In this document: positions 1 through 7,303 of the stretch, piece after piece
Layout: the number at the start of each line of letters is the position of its first letter
How positions within the stretch are numbered: position 1 is the stretch's first letter
Assembly (NCBI GenBank): GCA_041687115.1
Contig: JAWLCP010000005.1
Span: 1 to 64,000 of the forward strand
Direction of reading: 5' to 3'
DNA from: SKLM01 sp041687115
GTDB lineage: Bacteria; Chloroflexota; Anaerolineae; B4-G1
DNA: 64,000 nt
Program-made: the position numbers and the translations under genes
Notes under the pieces: generated by a model
Seen by the model: only the letters and a program-made list of their open reading frames with translations
The model's database searches: none
What the model was told of the DNA's origin: nothing

Positions 1-597
1 TCGCTGGGGGCCGGTGGCTCGCTGCGCACTGTGCTGGTGACCAGCCCCGTGGCCGTAGATGGGCGAAGCTGCATCGCGGCCTGTCTCGCGGCCGTCGCTG
101 CACGTGCTGGCCTGCGGGTGGTGCTGGTAGGGGCCGACCGGGGTCAGTCCCCAGGGTCTGGTGTCGCCGGCTGGCTCTCGGAGACGGGATCGATGGCTGC
201 TACACAGGAAGGGCCGTGGGAGGGGACGGTGCACCAGACGGCGGTGGAGGGGCTGGGCTGCCTGGCGACCGTCGAGTCGTCAGCCGATCGGGCGAGACTG
301 GGAGCTTCCTGGCACCTGGGCGAGCTCCTGGACGACCTGCTGGTCGAGGCAGACCTGGTGGTGGTCGACGGCCCGCCCGTGCTGGCTGCAGCGGAGGGTG
401 TGGTCCTGGCGCAGCAGGTGGACGGCGTCGTGTTGGTTGTGGAGGTGAGGTGGACGCGGCAGCTCGCCGCGCGAGAGGCGGTGAAGAGCCTCCGGCTCGC
501 GGGGGCGCACGTGGTAGGGTCGGTGTTGAAGACCGGGGCAACGACGGGTGGAGGCGGGAATTGGAGCAGGGGCCAATGGTTGTGTTGGAGGCGGTGA
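1..597 (+). CDS. Wzc/CpsD-like polysaccharide co-polymerase ATPase domain, 5' partial
   Basis: The frame is open from the first base, so the N-terminus (probably the Wzz-type membrane part) lies outside the window. The visible 198 residues follow the CpsD/CapB/Wzc tyrosine-autokinase fold, which controls chain length and export of surface polysaccharide. A P-loop-like stretch S-P-V-A-V-D-G-R-S starts near base 43, a Walker A'-like V-V-L-V-G-A-D-R near base 118, and a Walker B-like V-V-V-D-G-P-P near base 358. The usual P-loop lysine is replaced by arginine, and the Walker A' aspartate by glycine. No tyrosine-rich tail is present; the protein ends W-L-C-W-R-R. It may therefore be a structural regulator rather than an active kinase. 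It precedes pseB by about 55 bases and fits as the first visible gene of the polysaccharide operon. Confidence 0.7.
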   Translation, partial: SLGAGGSLRTVLVTSPVAVDGRSCIAACLAAVAARAGLRVVLVGADRGQSPGSGVAGWLSETGSMAATQEGPWEGTVHQTAVEGLGCLATVESSADRARLGASWHLGELLDDLLVEADLVVVDGPPVLAAAEGVVLAQQVDGVVLVVEVRWTRQLAAREAVKSLRLAGAHVVGSVLKTGATTGGGGNWSRGQWLCWRR

Positions 598-653
598 CAG
601 GTGCAGGCTCGAGCGGAATCGTGAACCGCGGTTAGAACCGGGAGATGTCACGC

Positions 654-1649
654 ATGGACTGGGGTGATCAGGTTGTCCTCGTCACCGGTGGTACGGGCTC
701 GTTCGGCAGGAAATTCACGGAGATTATGTTACAGGAGTATCGTCCGCAGAAGCTGATTATCTTCAGCCGAGACGAACTCAAGCAGCATCGGATGCGGATG
801 GCGGGGCTTGATCATCGCAACGTACGTTACTTCATCGGCGACGGACGTGATCTGAGGCGGCTGCGCCGCGCGATGAACGGCGTGGATATCGTCGTGCACG
901 CAGCGGCGCTGAAGCAGGTGCCCGCCTGCGAGTATAATCCGATCGAAGCGATCATGACCAACGTCATCGGGGCGCGGAACGTCATCGATGCGGCGCTGGA
1001 TACGGATGTCAAGAAGGTGCTCGCGCTCGGCACGGACAAGGCGGTGAATCCGATCAGCCTGTACGGTGCGACCAAGCTGTGCGCCGAGAAGCTCTTCGTC
1101 CAGAGCAACGCCTACGCCGGAGGCAGGTACCCGGGATTCAGCTGCACGCGCTATGGAAACGTGGTGGGCAGCAGCGGCAGCGTGATCCCGGTCTTCAAGA
1201 GGCAGCGCGAGAGGGGCAGCGTTACGGTCACGGATAGACGGATGACCCGCTTCTGGCTGACGCTGGAGCAAGGCGTGCGCTTCGTGATCAGCTGCATCGA
1301 GGAGATGCACGGTGGCGAGGTCTTCGTGCCCAAGATCCCGAGCATGCGGATCATGGACCTGGCCCAGGCGGTGGCACCTGGATGCCGTGTGGAGTTCATC
1401 GGCATTCGGGCGGGCGAGAAGCTCCACGAGGTGCTCATCTCCCGCGACGAGTCGCGCTACGCGTTAGAGTTGAAGGATCGCTTCGTGATCCAGCCCGTGC
1501 ATCCGTGGTGGAACCAGGACAACTGGAGCGAGGGGCGACCACTCTCAGATGGGTACAGGTACGCCAGCAACGAGAACGGTTGGTGGCTCACCGTCAAGGA
1601 GCTACGCTCAATGATCGGAGAGGCCGATGGACAACAGGCTGGCCATTGA
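654..1649 (+). CDS. pseB: UDP-N-acetylglucosamine 4,6-dehydratase (inverting), PseB/CapD family
   Basis: First step of pseudaminic-acid synthesis: UDP-GlcNAc is dehydrated and epimerised at C5 to a 4-keto-6-deoxy sugar. The protein is an extended short-chain dehydrogenase with the NAD(P)-binding motif V-T-G-G-T-G-S-F-G near the N-terminus, the family phrase F-S-R-D-E, the T-D-K-A-V-N-P segment and the catalytic Y-G-A-T-K. About 331 residues is normal for the family. An ATG exists at 645, but the GGAG at 641-644 abuts it, while the ATG at 654 is nine bases away, so 654 is preferred. Its end overlaps pseC by 23 bases, indicating tight coupling. The neighbouring PseC and PseI homologues make the pseudaminic route more likely than a legionaminic or QuiNAc one. 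Confidence 0.9.
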   Translation: MDWGDQVVLVTGGTGSFGRKFTEIMLQEYRPQKLIIFSRDELKQHRMRMAGLDHRNVRYFIGDGRDLRRLRRAMNGVDIVVHAAALKQVPACEYNPIEAIMTNVIGARNVIDAALDTDVKKVLALGTDKAVNPISLYGATKLCAEKLFVQSNAYAGGRYPGFSCTRYGNVVGSSGSVIPVFKRQRERGSVTVTDRRMTRFWLTLEQGVRFVISCIEEMHGGEVFVPKIPSMRIMDLAQAVAPGCRVEFIGIRAGEKLHEVLISRDESRYALELKDRFVIQPVHPWWNQDNWSEGRPLSDGYRYASNENGWWLTVKELRSMIGEADGQQAGH

Positions 1650-2820
1650 GGGGGGAGTGCCGGTTCGCAAGGAACGTTTACCTTACGGTCGGCAGTGGCT
1701 CAATGAGGACGACATCGCCGCTGTGGTCCAGGTCCTGGGCTCCGACTGGCTGACCACAGGGCCGAAGGTAGACGAGTTTGAAGAAGCGTTTGCCGATTTC
1801 GTAGGTGCCACAGAGGCCGTCGCGGTGAGCAACGGGACCGCAGCGCTCCACGCCGCCATGTACTCCCTGGGCGTGGGTCCAGGCGACGAGGTGATCGTTC
1901 CGTCGATGACGTTTGCGGCCAGCGCCAACTGCGTGGTGTTTCAGGGGGGGAGGCCGGTATTCGTGGATGTCGATGCCGATACGTTGCTTCTGGACCCTGC
2001 GGAGGTCGAGAGGGGAATCACCCCGCGCACCAGGGCGATCGTGGCCGTAGATTACGCCGGACAAGCGTGCGATTATGATGCACTGGAGACCGTAGCAGAT
2101 CAGCACAATCTGATTGTGGTGGCTGACGCCTGTCACGCTGTGGGGGGCAGCTACAAAGGGCGTCCCGTGGGCTCACTAGTGGACCTGACCGCGTTCAGTT
2201 TCCACCCGGTGAAGCACATCACCACTGGCGAGGGCGGGATGGTCACGACCGGCAATCCCCAGTTGGCGCGGCGGATGCGGGTGTTCCGCAACCACGGGAT
2301 CGCCACCGATCATCGTCAGCGGGAGGTGCAACGCTGCTGGACCTACGAGATGGTCGATCTGGGTCACAACTATCGCCTGACCGACGTGCAATGCGCGCTG
2401 GGGCTGAGTCAGCTGCGCAAGCTGCCCGCGTGGCTGAAGCGGCGGCAGGCGATTGCGCGGCGCTATGACGAGGCCTTTGCCGAGTTGCCGGCTGTGGAGC
2501 CCCTGGCGGTGGGCCAAGAGATCTCTCACGCCTACCATCTGTATGTGATCCGGCTTGATCCCGGTCAGCTCACGGCGGACCGCGCCCAGATCTTCGCTGC
2601 GCTGGTGGCGGAGGGGATCGGCGTCAACGTGCACTACATGCCAGTGCACCTGCATCCCTTCTACCGCGAGCGGTTCGGCACGAGCCCCGGTCTGTGCCCG
2701 GTGGCTGAGGAGGCCTACGGGCGGCTCGTGACGTTGCCCATCTTCCCACGCATGAGCGATGAGGATGTGGACGACGTGATCGCCGCGGTGCGCAAGGTGA
2801 TCGGAGTGTACAGGCGATGA
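1627..2820 (+). CDS. pseC: PLP-dependent sugar transaminase PseC (DegT/DnrJ/EryC1/StrS)
   Basis: Second step of the nonulosonic-acid route: amino transfer to C4 of the PseB product. The 397-residue protein belongs to the DegT/DnrJ/EryC1/StrS aminotransferases. It has the N-terminal L-P-Y-G-R-Q and D-W-L-T-T-G-P phrases, the D-A-C-H-A-V-G-G motif and the Schiff-base lysine in F-H-P-V-K-H-I-T-T-G-E-G-G near residue 198. The ATG is preceded by GGAGAGG at a good distance, inside the end of pseB. It overlaps the next gene by four bases (ATGA). A related 4-amino-sugar aminotransferase is the alternative, but its position directly after PseB favours PseC. Confidence 0.9.
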   Translation: MDNRLAIEGGVPVRKERLPYGRQWLNEDDIAAVVQVLGSDWLTTGPKVDEFEEAFADFVGATEAVAVSNGTAALHAAMYSLGVGPGDEVIVPSMTFAASANCVVFQGGRPVFVDVDADTLLLDPAEVERGITPRTRAIVAVDYAGQACDYDALETVADQHNLIVVADACHAVGGSYKGRPVGSLVDLTAFSFHPVKHITTGEGGMVTTGNPQLARRMRVFRNHGIATDHRQREVQRCWTYEMVDLGHNYRLTDVQCALGLSQLRKLPAWLKRRQAIARRYDEAFAELPAVEPLAVGQEISHAYHLYVIRLDPGQLTADRAQIFAALVAEGIGVNVHYMPVHLHPFYRERFGTSPGLCPVAEEAYGRLVTLPIFPRMSDEDVDDVIAAVRKVIGVYRR

Positions 2821-3545
2821 GGGTCGTTGCGATCGTTCAGGCGCGGATGGGTAGCACTCGTCTGCCGGGAAAGGTGCTGCTGGACCTGGCCGGCGAGCCC
2901 ATGCTTGCACGCGTCATGGACCGCCTTGCTCGAGCGGAGAGGTTGGACGACGTGGTGGTCGCGACGACGGTGGAGCCGGCCGACGACGCGATTGTGGAGC
3001 TGTCCCGAGATCGGGAGTGGCCCTATTTCCAAGGGAGTGAGCGGGATGTGCTGGACCGGTACTACCGAAGCGCGAAGGCGTACCAGGCGGATGCCGTCGT
3101 CCGGGTGACGTCCGACTGTCCTCTCATTGACTGGGAACTGGTGGACCGGGTGGTGGAGGAGTTTCTGGCGCGGCAGCCGCAGGTCGACTATGTCAGCAAC
3201 ACGACGCCCAACCGCACGTTTCCCAGGGGCCTGGACACCGAGGTGGTGCGCTTCGATGCGCTGGAGCGGGCGTGGTGCATGGACGATAACCCGGCCTGGC
3301 GGGAACACGTGACGCCCTACGTCCGGCGCCACGCTGAGCTCTTTCGAGCCCACGGCGTCACGAATGATGAGGACCTGTCCCAGATGCGTTGGACGGTCGA
3401 CACGCCGCAGGATCTGGCCTTCGTCCGGCGGATCTATGAGCATCTCGGCCACGACCGGTTCTCGTGGGTCGACGTGCTGTCCGCACTGGAAAGGCATCCG
3501 GAGTGGGAAGAGATCAACCGTGGTGTGCAGCAGAAGTCCCTGTGA
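2817..3545 (+). CDS. spsF: SpsF-type nonulosonate cytidylyltransferase
   Basis: Predicted to activate the nine-carbon sugar with CTP to give the CMP-sugar donor. The 242-residue protein matches the SpsF/COG1861 nucleotidyltransferase group. The N-terminal nucleotide-binding phrase Q-A-R-M-G-S-T-R-L-P-G-K is complete, followed by V-T-S-D-C-P-L-I-D and a C-terminal W-T-V-D-T-P-Q-D motif. SpsF proteins differ from the NeuA/PseF group but fill the same slot in many nonulosonate clusters, often next to or fused with the hydrolase SpsG. No SpsG follows here. The start ATG overlaps the pseC stop. The exact sugar is inferred from neighbours. Confidence 0.8.
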   Translation: MRVVAIVQARMGSTRLPGKVLLDLAGEPMLARVMDRLARAERLDDVVVATTVEPADDAIVELSRDREWPYFQGSERDVLDRYYRSAKAYQADAVVRVTSDCPLIDWELVDRVVEEFLARQPQVDYVSNTTPNRTFPRGLDTEVVRFDALERAWCMDDNPAWREHVTPYVRRHAELFRAHGVTNDEDLSQMRWTVDTPQDLAFVRRIYEHLGHDRFSWVDVLSALERHPEWEEINRGVQQKSL

Positions 3546-3600
3546 GGCAGGCTGAGCGGGGCGACCTGAACGCCAGGCTGAGCGACCCGGGAGGGGCGAT

Positions 3601-4140
3601 GTGATACTGCGAGCGGAGAGGGTGACGCTGCGCCCGATGCGAGAGAAGGATGCCAAGTTGATCGTGGAATGGCGAAACGATCCCGCGATCCGCAAGTGGC
3701 TCTTCTCTGACAGGACGCTTACTGTGGAATCTCACCTTGAGTGGTTTCGCCGTCCAAAACCCGATCGGTTGGATTACGTCATATGCCTGCGGGAGGCAAG
3801 GCGGCCCATTGGGACCGTGAGCTTCACCCGCATTGAGCCCCAGGAGGCGACGGCGGAGGTGGGCATACTGCTCGGTGATCGCACGCAGTGGGGCGAGGGG
3901 CTGGCAACGGAGACGTATCGACGGTGGCTCCCGTTCGGCTTCCGTCGTCTAGACCTGCAGTACATCTACGGGCGTACCCTGTCCACGAATCATCGGAACA
4001 TCAGAAAGAACCTGCGGTTGGGTTTCTGTGTCGAGAAGATCCTGCGCGACGAGTATCGCCGGGGGGATGAGGTGCACGACGTGGTGGTCATGGGCCTGCG
4101 GCGTGAGGACGCTCGGGAGCTGGGGCTCCTCGAGGGCTGA
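3601..4140 (+). CDS. pseH: GNAT N-acetyltransferase, PseH-like
   Basis: A 179-residue GNAT-family acetyltransferase, likely acetylating the 4-amino group of the PseC product. Typical features are the N-terminal L-R-P-M-R-E-K-D, a W-R-N-D-P stretch as in PseH/RimJ-like enzymes, and an acetyl-CoA-binding region around G-D-R-T-Q-W-G-E-G-L-A-T-E-T. The C-terminal part N-H-R-N-I-R-K-N-L-R-L-G-F is the usual end of the CoA-binding fold. GTG at 3601 is the start because a GAGGGGC box lies just upstream and the overlapping ATG at 3599 runs straight into a stop. The assignment to PseH rests on order within the pse genes. Confidence 0.75.
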   Translation: MILRAERVTLRPMREKDAKLIVEWRNDPAIRKWLFSDRTLTVESHLEWFRRPKPDRLDYVICLREARRPIGTVSFTRIEPQEATAEVGILLGDRTQWGEGLATETYRRWLPFGFRRLDLQYIYGRTLSTNHRNIRKNLRLGFCVEKILRDEYRRGDEVHDVVVMGLRREDARELGLLEG

Positions 4141-4230
4141 TGGGTCGCAGGCTGGTCTGCGCCGAAGTCGGTCGGGGCGACGCGGTCCGGCTGTGAGAAG
4201 CAGGACGCAGCGCCGCGGAGGGAGGGTGGA

Positions 4231-5304
4231 ATGCACGACGTACCATCCGGGTTTGAGATCTCTGGCAGAGAGATTGGACAGGGGTTGCCTGCCTACATCG
4301 TCGCGGAGATGTCGGCGAATCACCACCAGGATTTCGACCATGCGGTCAGACTGATTGAGACGGCGAAGGAGAATGGAGCTGAGGCGATCAAGCTGCAGAC
4401 CTACACGCCGGATACTCTGACGATCGACGTTGACTCGGATCTGTTTCGATGTGGCAAGGGGTCACCCTGGGAGGGCCGCACACGCTACAGTCTGTACGAA
4501 GAGGCCCATATGCCCTGGGAGTGGCAGCCCGCGCTAGCGCAGATTGCGAATGACCTCGGTCTCGATCTGTTCTCCACAGCCTACGACGACACGGCGGTAG
4601 ATTTCCTGGAGGAGATGGACGTGCCAGCCTACAAGGTTGCGTCTTTCGAGCTGGTCGATCTGCCGCTGCTGCGTAGAGTGGCTCAGACCCATAAGCCGGT
4701 TATTCTGTCCACCGGGATGGCCACCCTCTGCGAAATCGATGAGGCGATCCGTACGATCCGAGAGGCAGGGGCTCGCCAGTTGGCGCTGCTCAAGTGTACC
4801 AGTGCCTACCCGGCGCCAGCGGAGGAGGTGAACCTGCGTACTATCCCTCATCTGGCCGAGGCGTTTGACGTCCCCGTTGGCCTTTCTGACCATACGCTGG
4901 CCATCGGGGTGCCGGTGGCGGCGGTGGCGCTGGGTGCCTGCATCGTCGAGAAGCACCTGACGCTGTCCCGCGCCGATGGTGGCCCGGACAGTGCGTTCTC
5001 GGTGGAGCCTCACGAGTTCAAGGAAATGGTGGAGGCGATCCGCGTGGCTGAGAACGCGCTGGGCAGGGTGCGCTACGACGTCACGGACCAGGAGCGAGAG
5101 AGCAGGGTCGCCCGGCGGTCATTGTTCGTGGTTGAGGATGTCAAGGCAGGTGAGCGGTTCACGAGGAGGAATGTGCGTTCGATTCGAGCGGGGCACGGGC
5201 TGCATACCCGGTATCTAGGCGAGATCCTGGGGCGACGGGCAGCGGACGACGCGAGGAGGGGGACCCCTCTGACGGGCGCTCTGGTTGCTGAAGGCGGGTT
5301 CTGA
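4231..5304 (+). CDS. pseI: Pseudaminic acid synthase PseI (NeuB family with SAF domain)
   Basis: Condenses phosphoenolpyruvate with a six-carbon 2,4-diacetamido sugar to form the nine-carbon nonulosonic acid. The 357-residue protein has a NeuB TIM-barrel (about residues 20-280) with A-E-M-S-A-N-H, A-I-K-L-Q-T-Y-T, K-V-A-S-F-E, L-S-T-G-M-A, K-C-T-S-A-Y-P and E-K-H-L-T-L-S motifs, then a C-terminal antifreeze-like SAF domain (about 290-350). ATG 4231 follows a strong GGAGGGAGGG sequence. Length and motif wording fit PseI better than sialic-acid synthase. The 90 bases before it hold no gene or clear signal. Confidence 0.9.
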   Translation: MHDVPSGFEISGREIGQGLPAYIVAEMSANHHQDFDHAVRLIETAKENGAEAIKLQTYTPDTLTIDVDSDLFRCGKGSPWEGRTRYSLYEEAHMPWEWQPALAQIANDLGLDLFSTAYDDTAVDFLEEMDVPAYKVASFELVDLPLLRRVAQTHKPVILSTGMATLCEIDEAIRTIREAGARQLALLKCTSAYPAPAEEVNLRTIPHLAEAFDVPVGLSDHTLAIGVPVAAVALGACIVEKHLTLSRADGGPDSAFSVEPHEFKEMVEAIRVAENALGRVRYDVTDQERESRVARRSLFVVEDVKAGERFTRRNVRSIRAGHGLHTRYLGEILGRRAADDARRGTPLTGALVAEGGF

Positions 5305-5306
5305 TC

Positions 5307-5966
5307 TTGCTGGGCGCCCTGGCGGTGGTATGTGTTCGATTACGAGACCGCGCTCTGGGGCGGTTGGCGATGGCTCAGTTTGGGCGCCGCGGAGCGGAGT
5401 GTCGTGGGGAAGGCTGGTTCACGGTATGGGGTGGTACCGACATTCGTCTATCGGACGACGTGTGTGTGGGAAGGGGGGCGCGCTTCGTATGCAGACAAGG
5501 CCGGATCGGGATTGGAGGCTCCACAAGGATCCATCATCACGCGGAGATGAGGGCTGTGGGTGGCACGATCACACTCGGCAGGGAGGTGGTGGCAGCCGCC
5601 TATGCGGTCATCAAGTCTGGCAGCAAGTGCATTGAAATCGCCGATGGGGTCTGGATCGGTCAGAACTCCGTCATTGAGGGCGAGGTGGCCATCGGCCACC
5701 ATACGATCCTGGGCCCCTTTGTCCACATCGTGGCGGGCGATCATCGATTTGCCGACGTGGATAGGCTGATCTGTGAGCAGGGTGCCATCGCCAGGCCGGT
5801 GAGAATCGGCGCGGATTGCTGGCTGGGGAGCGGGGCTGTGGTTACGAAGGGTGTGGAAATTGGAGCCGGGTCCGTCATCGGAGCCGGGTCGGTGGTGACA
5901 AAGGATGTTCCGGCGTATTCGGTGGCAGCAGGCATTCCGGCGGGAGTCATCGGCGAGCGAGGCTAG
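5307..5966 (+). CDS. Left-handed beta-helix (hexapeptide-repeat) acyltransferase
   Basis: A 219-residue acyltransferase of the LbH/maltose-O-acetyltransferase type, probably O-acetylating a sugar of the polysaccharide. Imperfect hexapeptide repeats run through most of the protein, for example I-E-I-A-D-G-V-W-I-G and V-E-I-G-A-G-S-V-I-G-A-G-S-V-V-T-K-D. A likely catalytic histidine sits in V-A-G-D-H-R-F. The C-terminus A-G-I-P-A-G-V-I is the usual end of the helix. The start appears to be TTG 5307, two bases after the pseI stop, which fits translational coupling; a later start cannot be excluded. Acceptor and acyl group are unknown. Confidence 0.75.
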   Translation: MLGALAVVCVRLRDRALGRLAMAQFGRRGAECRGEGWFTVWGGTDIRLSDDVCVGRGARFVCRQGRIGIGGSTRIHHHAEMRAVGGTITLGREVVAAAYAVIKSGSKCIEIADGVWIGQNSVIEGEVAIGHHTILGPFVHIVAGDHRFADVDRLICEQGAIARPVRIGADCWLGSGAVVTKGVEIGAGSVIGAGSVVTKDVPAYSVAAGIPAGVIGERG

Positions 5967-5968
5967 GA

Positions 5969-7303
5969 GTGGGTCTGTCAGCGACTTCGATCTGGAAAAG
6001 GTCCCAACGAGCCGAGATCGTCAGAAAGCTCCTCGGGCCTGTGTTGAGAGCACTCCAGGCCGGTGAATCAAAGGGAACAGCGCTCTACGCTCTATCAAGC
6101 GCACTCAAGGGGTTTGTGCACATGGGGTGCACGGTGGTCGTGGCGCGCCTGGTATTGCCCGAGGATATTGGGGTGTGGAAGAGTGTTGCGCTGCTCAACA
6201 CGTATATGAGCCTTCTCGAGCTCGGGGTTCTGAAAGGGCTCACGCGCCAGTATGCACTCCATCAAGGGGCTGGCGATCAAGACCTGGCGGTGAGCAGGGC
6301 GCATGCGGCTGGTACGCACGCGGCTGTCAGATCGATCGCGAATGTGTTGATCGTTCTGGTCGCTCTGGTCTCGGCACGATCACGGGGCAGCAGCCCCAAG
6401 ACCCTGGTCGCTCTCGCGCTGTTTACCCTGCCCGCCGCTGCAAATCCACTCTGGTCCTACTACGAGGTCCTGTATCGGAGCGGGCGCGACTTCTGGATGC
6501 TTGGATGGATACAGATCGCTGAGTCGGGGTACCTGGTACTCAGCCTCGGCTTGGTCCTTCTCGGCGATTGGGTGGGTCTCTTCATTCGCTGTGCAGGGAT
6601 GCTGCCGGTGGGCCTTGCGCTGCGCCACGCCTGGCGGCCAATTCCATTTCGTCTCTCGTGGGACGTGAGGGCCCTCCGGGACTTAGTCAGGGTGGGGCTA
6701 AAGGTCGTCGTGGGAGCGCACGTCTACAGCTTGCTGATGGTTGGAGACCATACACTGATCGCAGGGATGTTGGGCCCGGAGGCCCTCGGTCGTTACTCGG
6801 TGGCGACAGCTGCCCAGGCAGCCATGGCTGTCTGGCCCACCTCCTGCAACAGGGTTCTCTATTCGCATATGGCGTTCCGGTTCGGCAAGACGAGGCAGGC
6901 ATCTTCTCTGGGACGACTTGCGTTTCTTCCAGTGCTCTACAATGCGGTCTTGCTCCTGGTTCCCACGCTGGTCCTGTGTTGTGCAGTCGGACCAGTGATA
7001 TCCTTCCTGCTGCCGCGATACGCGGATGGCATACCGGCTGCTCGATGGATGATCGTGGCTGGGTATTTCGCCTGCCTGCGATCGAGTGCCGCTGTGTTCA
7101 CGACGCTCAACCGCATGCGCGAATACACCGTCCTCTTGGCGGGTGCATTGGGCCTGATGTACGTGCTCGGATGGCTGGGCATTCGTTACCTGGGGACGAT
7201 TGAGAGCGTGGCAATGGCGAAGGCTGTGACTCTGGCTCTCCTGGCTGGCGGCGTGAACCTGGCAGCCTACCGGTCTCTGCAAAGGAGTGCCATCAACGGA
7301 TGA
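5969..7303 (+). CDS. Wzx-like polysaccharide flippase (MOP superfamily)
   Basis: A 444-residue, strongly hydrophobic protein of the polysaccharide-biosynthesis flippase type, expected to move the undecaprenyl-linked repeat unit across the cytoplasmic membrane. It shows the regularly spaced hydrophobic segments of the MOP superfamily, with L-V-L-P-E-D-I-G-V-W-K early and G-D-H-T-L-I-A-G-M-L-G-P-E-A-L-G-R-Y midway, both family-like. The frame is open upstream into the acyltransferase gene, but the start is placed at GTG 5969, two bases after that stop. Its end overlaps the next gene by four bases. Substrate is inferred from the nonulosonate genes around it. Confidence 0.75.
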   Translation: MGLSATSIWKRSQRAEIVRKLLGPVLRALQAGESKGTALYALSSALKGFVHMGCTVVVARLVLPEDIGVWKSVALLNTYMSLLELGVLKGLTRQYALHQGAGDQDLAVSRAHAAGTHAAVRSIANVLIVLVALVSARSRGSSPKTLVALALFTLPAAANPLWSYYEVLYRSGRDFWMLGWIQIAESGYLVLSLGLVLLGDWVGLFIRCAGMLPVGLALRHAWRPIPFRLSWDVRALRDLVRVGLKVVVGAHVYSLLMVGDHTLIAGMLGPEALGRYSVATAAQAAMAVWPTSCNRVLYSHMAFRFGKTRQASSLGRLAFLPVLYNAVLLLVPTLVLCCAVGPVISFLLPRYADGIPAARWMIVAGYFACLRSSAAVFTTLNRMREYTVLLAGALGLMYVLGWLGIRYLGTIESVAMAKAVTLALLAGGVNLAAYRSLQRSAING

